From Ischnura elegans (taxonomy: Eukaryota; Arthropoda; Insecta; Odonata; Coenagrionidae), in NCBI RefSeq assembly GCF_921293095.1, contig NC_060251.1:87902566-87966565 (forward strand): 64,000 bases of DNA, in the 5' to 3' direction. Under the pieces are notes generated by a model that was given only the letters and a program-made list of their open reading frames with translations, was not told where the DNA came from and ran no database searches. A program made the position numbers and the translations under genes. Below, piece by piece: positions 57,060-64,000 of this stretch; position 1 is the first letter of the stretch, and the number at the start of each line of letters is the position of its first letter.

Positions 57060-58150
57060 TGTAAGTGGAAGTAGTAAGAATTTTTATTCAGTTTATTTGA
57101 GTGACTAGAATTACTTAGTGTAAGTTGAAGTAGTAAGAATTCTTTTCAATTTATTTTATTGGCAAACCTGATACACTAAAACCTCTTCTGAATACTCAGC
57201 TTGATCCTCTTCTGCACCTCCATTCTGTGAATATCATAAACTTATGACAGGTGATAGTTATCACAGGGGAGAATTGACAGCTAGTGAGGTCAAGTGAGGT
57301 ATAAGAAAAAAATATAACTGTGAACTTCCGGCTTGACTTTGTGAAATCTCTCCATATTGGAAATAAAAGAGTGAAACTTTGTCAGATTCACTTTGACAGG
57401 TCTGAAGATGTAACTACGTTACGGAACCTGGGTCGTGCCCATATTAATATGATTCGCGATTCCAGCCAAGGGAGACACCACCTGGCGGAGAACGCTCGCA
57501 ACAGAGGAACGATGGTCATGACGGGGCAGTGCTATGAAGAATAGTGTATATAAGACCTTAACACTGTTTTATTGAGTAGTTACGGGGTGATACCTACTTT
57601 TTGGTTTCAAAGAAATTACTACCGTTACTTGAGGTTAAATATTCGTTAATTCTACGACCCTGTAATAACTGCAGCACAAGTTGATTTGTTTAAAAGCGAG
57701 GCGACGGCTGTTGTTCCTGCACGTAGGTAGGAGCAGAAAGCTCTTGTTTAGGACGATTTTAATGGAGATACGCTGGGTTTACATGCTACAGCTATTATTA
57801 TAGTGTTATTTCAATTGAAAATCGTTCATGTGTCAGGTTACGCTGAATAAAAGTAGAAAAATATCCAATGCATCAAAGTACCCGATATCCGTGATCGCGG
57901 TTTTTGAGATTTTAAGTATAACATACTCAATATCTACATTGCCATTATTATGAGCGGGATGGTATTTGCCCGTTTTATTCTGATAAATGCTTTTTTTCTT
58001 CTGTGCGCGATGTGCTAATGAACGATTGACCTAAAGTTGCTGAGTAAAGTAATTCAAGATGACGTTAAGTATCAATAGCAAGGAGGATGAACCTACTGTA
58101 CCATTGAAAGAACGATTTTTAACAGCGTATCACGATGCAAATTAGTAATA
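57060..58150. other. downstream of Ostm1, with a dispersed repeat
   Basis: About 57340-57395 (CATATTGGAAATAAAAGAG, GTGAAACTTTGTCAGATTC) resembles, in inverted orientation, 63085-63150. An AATAAA at 57362-57367 may serve Ostm1 but lies in this repeat. No gene recognised; the 74-codon frame at 57320-57544 is part of the repeat. Confidence 0.5.
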
Positions 58151-61100
58151 CAGTGGAACCCCGATTTATCGTTCCCGCATTCATCGTTTTCCCGCATTCA
58201 TCGTTCGCCGCTCCTGGTCCCAAATTAAGTTCCATAAAGACAATGTAATTTTTTCCCGCATCTATCGTTCCCCGAAGTATCGTTTTCCCGCATTTATCGT
58301 TTGAAGATCGCGGTCCCGTCGAATAATTTTCCCGCATTCATCGTTTGATAAAAATGAGACGAAGTGTTTACTACGTGTTATTTATGGCTAATTACGACAG
58401 ACACATAGTTTGAATCTTCCCCAGGACATTGAAATGCGATAGGGAGAAGCAGAGTGCCGTGGGATAGTTACATAAGCGCATTTCCCAAGATTCGGTATCC
58501 CCCCTCCCCGGTTGAAGCTTTCTTCTTCTCCGAAAAAAAAAAAGGTCCCAGCTCGATCAGGGATCGTATTACGACGACCTTAGCTTCGAAAGAAAATATC
58601 AAGTTACTCGAGAACAAAAGAAACCTTTTTCACGCCTCCCCCTCTCTCGACCGCTAACTTTTTTTTAGCCGACTCGCTTCAAAGGTGGAGGTCAACTGCT
58701 GCATGAATCACCTATTAGCCCAAAAGGTATCTAAAAATCAATTTCGGCAATTGGTATTATACTTTTATTATATTGAGATATTAGTTATGTGCACGTAATT
58801 TAGTAAAGATTGATACCAAACACGACGTATTTCTAACGTTATTTAAGCATTTTAAGCAAGGAAATAGTTGGAATAATACGATGGTGATTTCTGGCGAATA
58901 TGTACCGATATCCTCGCAGCTGATAGTGAGCTTCACGGAAGTTGATGCGATTTTTTTCGAAAACAATTACGAGTCTGGTTACAATTTACGAGTTATGCTA
59001 CAAGTTTCAATTGTCTGAGTTGCTAACGAAGCGATGTCTTCTCAGGATATTTTGTTTCTCTCGACTAGCAATCTGAATTCATCTGCTCATCTAGAGCTAC
59101 GCTACTTATTGTTAGAAATGAGTGGGTAAGTTGCCTTCTCTATAGGATAAAAAATTTAATTGCGCAGTCATATGGTCATGCTTCACCCTCTGCAGTAAGC
59201 TCTGCCTACGCCGTACGCGATAGCATTAGTGCCGAACTTCACCTCGTACGAGTGGTTCCGTACTTTCCGGGGTGGGTTGACTTAAAACTAGCGAGTGTTT
59301 TCCGTGTGGGTTCAATGGAGTCCGGTTTCATTTTTATTAGTTTTATTCTTATTCGTCTTCGGACCATGGCCCTTCCGAAGATACAAGTGAGAACTTTAAA
59401 AGATGGACTCAAAATAATTGATGATGAAGAAAAAAATCCGGGCTAGAATGCGTGAATATTGCAGAACGCCTCGGTTTGTCCGGTAGCACATCACGGCAGG
59501 GGTGGGGGTAGAGCGAGATCCCAGGTGAAAACAAGAAGTGGGATGAAGCCGAGGATCAGGTGGGCGTGCCGCTGACGATTAACGCCACATTGCCTCAATC
59601 ATATTAAAAATTTCATTGCTAGAAAGGAACATTTCCAATAATAAACTATTTTTGGCCTTCTTGATCCATCTCATAACCAATCACTGCGACGGCGAAATCA
59701 GTTGTTTGAGGCATAACACGCACATTTCTCGCGTAAATACGTGTACTTGAAATGGCATTTGATGGATAAGAATGTTTACAGTGAAATAGCAGTGAAAATT
59801 CCGAGTTGAGTTCAAAAATTTTTTAGCAAGGCGGCTTGTTCCCTTAGGATATTAGAAAGAGAGATAAGTCGAATCAACAATATGACCTAAGTTTTTCGAT
59901 AAAGTAATAATATTCCTGAAATCAGCTGAAATCTCGTTTGAATCCATTAACACATTCAGTGCGGATGACATATATATATGTCATGAGGGCTTTTCCACTC
60001 AGGCGGATGACATAAATGTATGTCTTCGGGAGTACGTTTTTCCGCTGGTCACTAGGGTGCTCCGAGCGTGCCTAGCGTTACTTTTTCACCCTCCCGCAGT
60101 TCGGGATTGACCTTACACCATTGCGGAAGTGTCCGTTTCTAGTTCTACGTGTTCCTTCATTTTTAGTGTTTTTTTGTTTACTTTACTGCTGTTTTTGGAA
60201 CAATTTGGCAGGTTGAGATTTTTCTTTTCATTTCCTTCGTCTCTTTTTCATCATTCTTATCGTAAATATCATTATCATGTCTTACATATGGATTATTCTT
60301 TTAAATTTGCTTTTTTTTTACCTTTATTTTTAATTTATTCATATTTTATGTGCTATCACAAAAATTATGATTAGACTAACTTTTTTATTGAAGATATTTA
60401 TCCCCGTTTCATACTCACTACATTATAAAAAAAATGATCTTAGTGCGGTGCTTCAGTTAATGATGTTATATTTGAATTTCTTTTGCTAGGAACATTTTTT
60501 ATTAATGCAAATTACGTTTATCCTGGGTGATTTTCTTTGGGTCTTTTTCCTACTTTTACTGCATATTTTCTCATTCGTTTCCCTAGGTCAATTACCAATC
60601 CTCTATTCATTTCTATTTTATTTCATTTTCTGAGTTATTCATACGTGTTGGGTTTGTTGCGGATTTTCTTCCTTTTCATAAAAAATAACATATTAATGGC
60701 GTATGCAACACTGCATTACATTATATACAGTATTGGTCTGTATTTTTTTACTTGTTTATTTGTTTCCTTAGCTTTGTAAACGAAATTGCGGAAAAAAATA
60801 GACTCAGAGGTATTTTAAGCATTACGGCATTTTACCATTATTTATTCCCTTGAAATAGTATTTTTATCTTATTTTTTAATTTATTCATATCTTATGTACA
60901 ACCACAAAAAATATTATCAGACTTAGTTTTTGTTAATAACGTGTATTCCCGTCTCAAAACTTACTATTTTATTCAAAAATGTTTCCATGCGGTCCAAAAG
61001 GTCGTATTTTATACTTTATTAATAATTTTAAAATAATTATTGCAAATTACGTTTTTTTACATAATTTGGGTTTTTTTCCTAATTTTACGGCATATTTTCT

Positions 61101-62347
61101 CAGTCATTGCTCCGCATCAATTACTTGTCCTCTGATCATTATGGTGTTTTCATTTTGTAGGTCATTAATACATTCTAGTGTTAGGTACAGATACAGTCTT
61201 AATTTTCATAAAAACTAAGGTATTAATCACATATGCAACACTCCATTACACAAATTGTACTATTTTGCTGGATAATTTTTAAGGCTCAAGGTTGGAGTCC
61301 CTCCCTACCAGCGGCACTCCCAGAGATTATTTCAACTTGCAAATGATATTTTCTTTGAAATAATCCTCTCATAGACGGAGAAAAATGCTGTAAGCATTTT
61401 CCTCCAAAATCCTTCACCAAGGGCCTTCACTAAGGGCATAATGGATTGGAAGCTGTTAGACAGGGAGAACTGGAAACTTGGCTGGGCCTTCTTCTCCACA
61501 TGGGCGCAATTAGGGTTAACACGATTTTTAACTATTGGAGGTCAGAATTAGTGTGAGTACCGATATTCGAGAGAAAATGTGCCGTGATAGGTTTTTAGGA
61601 ATGATGCAGGCTCTTCATTTCTCCGCTAACCGTGAAGGCATCCGAAGGACAGTGACTGCAATTTGCCCAGAATGTGAAGGTCAACCAAGGCCTTGCTTTC
61701 AAATATATCATAAACATTTGTGAGAATTTTTATTGAAATGTTTCAATTTTGCAATAACTCTGAGGTAACATAGATTTTAAAAAATGTTTATCCCATAAAT
61801 TTATATTTTTCTTGCCGTTCATTGTGTGTTCTACTTCTGTGACTTGAAAAAATTAAATCTACGGCCGTTGAAACAAAAAAAATACACGTAAAGACTAATT
61901 CCAAGATATTTCCGCCATTAACCTAAGGAATCAATGGTAGAAGAAGTATTATAAACGGAAATATGAAAAGTTCACTCCTTCATACAAGGAAAATTGCATG
62001 TGTGTAATGCGGGTTGCGTGAATTGTCAATTACTGGTGACGGGTGGCATACATGTATGTCATTAGGGTTTTTTACTAATTGCTTGAAATAGAAACAAAAA
62101 AAATTGCAAATTCTGTTGTATTACTTCCAAGACCACCGTTATGAAGCAAAATCAACCTTCCGTCACTGGAGGTTTCGGTGAAAATATCATCCGCATTGAA
62201 TGTGTTAATGAATGTCATAATTCGCAAAAATCCAGCGGATCCTGGGACATAGGCAACCCGGACAACCATTCCCGCATTTATCGTTTTCCCGCATTCATCG
62301 TTCTTTTCATCCATCCCCCTGAAAAACGACAGATCGAGGTTCCACTG
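58151..62347 (+). mobile_element. pogo/Tigger-like element with transposase remnant, split by a piggyBac
   Basis: Ends CAGTGGAACCCCGATTTATC (58151) and, complement, CAGTGGAACCTCGATCTGTC (to 62347) are inverted and flanked by TA. Inside both ends CCCGCATTCATCGTT is repeated (three to four times at left, twice at right). Plus-strand 59366-59445 reads MALPKIQVRTLKDGLKIIDD then EEKNPG, the first helix-turn-helix of a CENP-B/pogo transposase. It is followed after a frame change by VAERLGLSGSTS; the rest of the transposase is gone. Subtracting the nested piggyBac leaves about 1.9 kb. Confidence 0.82.
59951..62204 (+). mobile_element. deleted piggyBac-family element nested in the pogo-like element
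   Basis: TTAA at both borders (59947-59950, 62205-62208) and inverted ends CACATTCAGTGCGGATGA / CACATTCAATGCGGATGA. Just inside lie repeats of GGATGACATA...TATGTCAT. A plus-strand frame at 61535-61723 reads CRDRFLGMMQALHFS joined directly to TVTAICPECEGQPRPCFQIYHK: an N-proximal piggyBac motif followed by the C-terminal Cys-rich domain, so the catalytic middle has been deleted in frame. The rest is AT-rich filler. It is non-autonomous and not closely related to the piggyBac at 23913-26833. Confidence 0.85.
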
Positions 62348-63170
62348 TATATGCAATGTTGGTAAACATTATTTGCTTATTTTGATGTATTCCAGGCGTA
62401 AATTCAGCAGCAGTAGTAGAACTATCGTCTCCATGATTTAACTAAGAACAGCGAATAAACGATGATGTGAATCAACAGTAAAGATCTTTAAGGCGTCCTC
62501 AAATTTCTAAATCATAACAAACAATTTCATTTCCCAATTTTAAATCATATCACATAACTATTTAGTTCATTTCTTATCCGGGATTATGATAATAATATAG
62601 GTGAACACAGCAATCCACATCAGTGAAGCAGACGGCTGTGGCACCCAAAAATAACACGAAAACTGCCTGAAATGGATTATGGTTCCATGTATTGAAGCGG
62701 CAGGTTGTGTATGAAATACTACTAAGTTCTTTTGAAGTGTATTACATGGAAATAGCAAGGAAGTAACGCAACACGATTTGGATGAATGCAAGTCAAGAAT
62801 AAAACTTGACTCGTAATGTTTAGGTACTACAATATAAACACCTTTAGTTACGTCGTCAAGTAGTTTTCTTCAGTTTTAGATCATCTCACGGACAAAAGAG
62901 GCCGAGAACTGCACCGTACGAAGGTTTAAAAGAATATTTCGATCTTATTAGCTCTTGATATTATGGTTTATGTTCTCTCTGTACGCCAATGCTTTATGAT
63001 TGTTTTGATTTTACCATCACTCTGGCGGCCATATTGGAAATTGACGTCACTGACAGCAGCGCCGCCATCGGTCATTTGAGTCTCGAATAGTGAACCTGAC
63101 AAAGTTTTACTCCTTTTATTACTATTCTCTACTATTTCCAATATAAGGAAAAAGCTTAGTGAAAACACAT
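62348..63170. other. unassigned intergenic region
   Basis: No gene recognised. Around 63020-63110 is a short GC-rich patch (GGCGGCCATATTGG, TTGACGTCA) next to the repeat also seen near 57360. Confidence 0.5.
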
Positions 63171-63815
63171 TCATCATCATCATCATCACTGGTCAACCAC
63201 CCTAAGATTGGTTTGACACAGCTCTCCACTAATTTCTCCAATCAGTTAATCTTTTCACAACTACGTTTTTCTACTCTTTCATATCCTTTTCCTGTTCCAT
63301 ATACATATTTTGTTAGAGGTCTTCCTTTTTTGTTCAACTAACCATCCACTTGTCCCTCGACGATTGTCTTCATCAGGCAATCATGTATCAAGATGTGGTC
63401 TATATGGTTGTTCCGTCTTCTTATTAATGTTCTCATGAGGCTTATCTTCACTCCTACTCTTCGTAGGACTTCCTCATTACTAACTTGATCAATCCATTTG
63501 ATCTTCATCATTCTTTTGTAGCACCACCTTTTGAAGGCCTCTATACTTGCTTTCTCCACTGCTGTCATTGTCCATGCCTCACTTCCGTATAGGGGTATAC
63601 TCCAAATGTAGGTTCTTTTGAATTGTTTCTTTACTTCCATGTTTAAGTTTCCTGCTGAAAGCAGGTCTCCTTTTGGTGGAATGCTCTCTTCGCTTGGGCT
63701 ATTCTGATGATAATTTCCTTTTTCCTTCTCCTATCGTTAGTTATCCTGCTTTTCAATTAACAGAATTCATCCACCTCTACCAGTTTTCTCTTCCCCATTT
63801 TAATGTTAAGTCTTG
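63171..63815 (-). mobile_element. RTE/BovB-like LINE 3' fragment, copy 2
   Basis: Same 3' end as copy 1 (ATCATCATCAC tail, then ACTGGTCAACCACCCTAAG, TTTGACACAGCTCTCCACT). Minus-strand frame 63640-63338 reads MEVKKQFKRTYIWS, LYGSEAWTMTAVEKASIEAF, WCYKRMMKIKWIDQVS, RRNNHIDHILIHDCLMKTIV. Upstream of it, at about 63650-63815, the copy is broken. It is older than copy 1. Confidence 0.8.
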
Positions 63816-64000
63816 AAAACACATCAATGAGGAATAAATAAACATCACCCAACAATACCTGCCTCCGAAGGCCCTTTTTGGTGACATCTTGGCTGGAATA
63901 TTTGGGCAGCACACAAGCAAACGGATACTGCAGTAAGACATCACGAGGAGAACTGTATTAGCAAAGGTGTTCATCAAAAGGAAAGAGCTAATTAAAGAAT
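63816..64000. other. window end
   Basis: No feature recognised. Confidence 0.5.

Noticed and set aside
1-64000. CRISPR arrays, rRNA genes, tRNA genes, bacterial operons
   Set aside because: No regular spaced repeats, no rRNA or clear cloverleaf recognised; split genes show eukaryotic DNA.
1-64000. LTR retroelements, endogenous viruses or Polintons
   Set aside because: No gag, protease, integrase, capsid or envelope reading and no long terminal repeats were recognised.

Overview
The window looks like arthropod nuclear DNA, most likely an insect. It is AT-rich, its genes are split by long introns, its GT-AG splice sites are clean, and it carries mariner, pogo/Tigger-like, piggyBac, hAT, RTE, CR1/L2-like and Penelope-like elements of arthropod type. 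I cannot place the species more closely.

Four host genes can be read exon by exon. (1) 101-2135, plus strand: the last two coding exons of an AGPAT3/4-type lysophosphatidic acid acyltransferase whose front lies upstream of the window. (2) 5769-22386, minus strand: a complete four-exon gdl/DGCR6 gene (176 aa), convergent with gene 1; its third intron is 15.3 kb of nested repeats. (3) 22757-49291, plus strand: complete cytosolic seryl-tRNA synthetase (ten constitutive exons, 500 aa), head to head with gdl across 370 bp. (4) 51648-57059, plus strand: complete OSTM1, the beta subunit of the lysosomal ClC-7 exchanger (five exons, 258 aa).

The most interesting signal is in intron 2 of the SerRS gene. 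At 30601-30870 there is a 270-nt exon, open throughout, with good splice sites and phase 0 at both ends. It encodes a GST-C-like domain of the EF-1B beta type. Skipping it gives an ordinary 500-aa SerRS; including it gives a 590-aa form with an elongation-factor-type docking domain after residue 69. Human cysteinyl-tRNA synthetase is known to gain a similar domain through an optional exon; I do not know of this in SerRS.

Almost everything else is mobile DNA. The gdl intron holds a pogo-like element split by a mariner, a 1.9-kb inverted-repeat element, a decayed hAT (ZBED/CGGBP1-like) transposase interrupted by a hammerhead-like motif, a mariner fossil and a Penelope-like fossil. The SerRS introns hold a piggyBac with TTAA duplications, an RTE LINE, two copies of a TIR family that carries a TTATTACGAA motif, a pogo-like copy, and a CR1/L2-like LINE with a 905-codon open frame. 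The OSTM1 intron holds an inverted-repeat element split by an RTE tail. After OSTM1 there is no host gene, only a pogo-like element split by a deleted piggyBac and another RTE tail. Long foldback sequences at 12445-12620 and 46347-46511 share the core ACCGGTTTC and look like one family.
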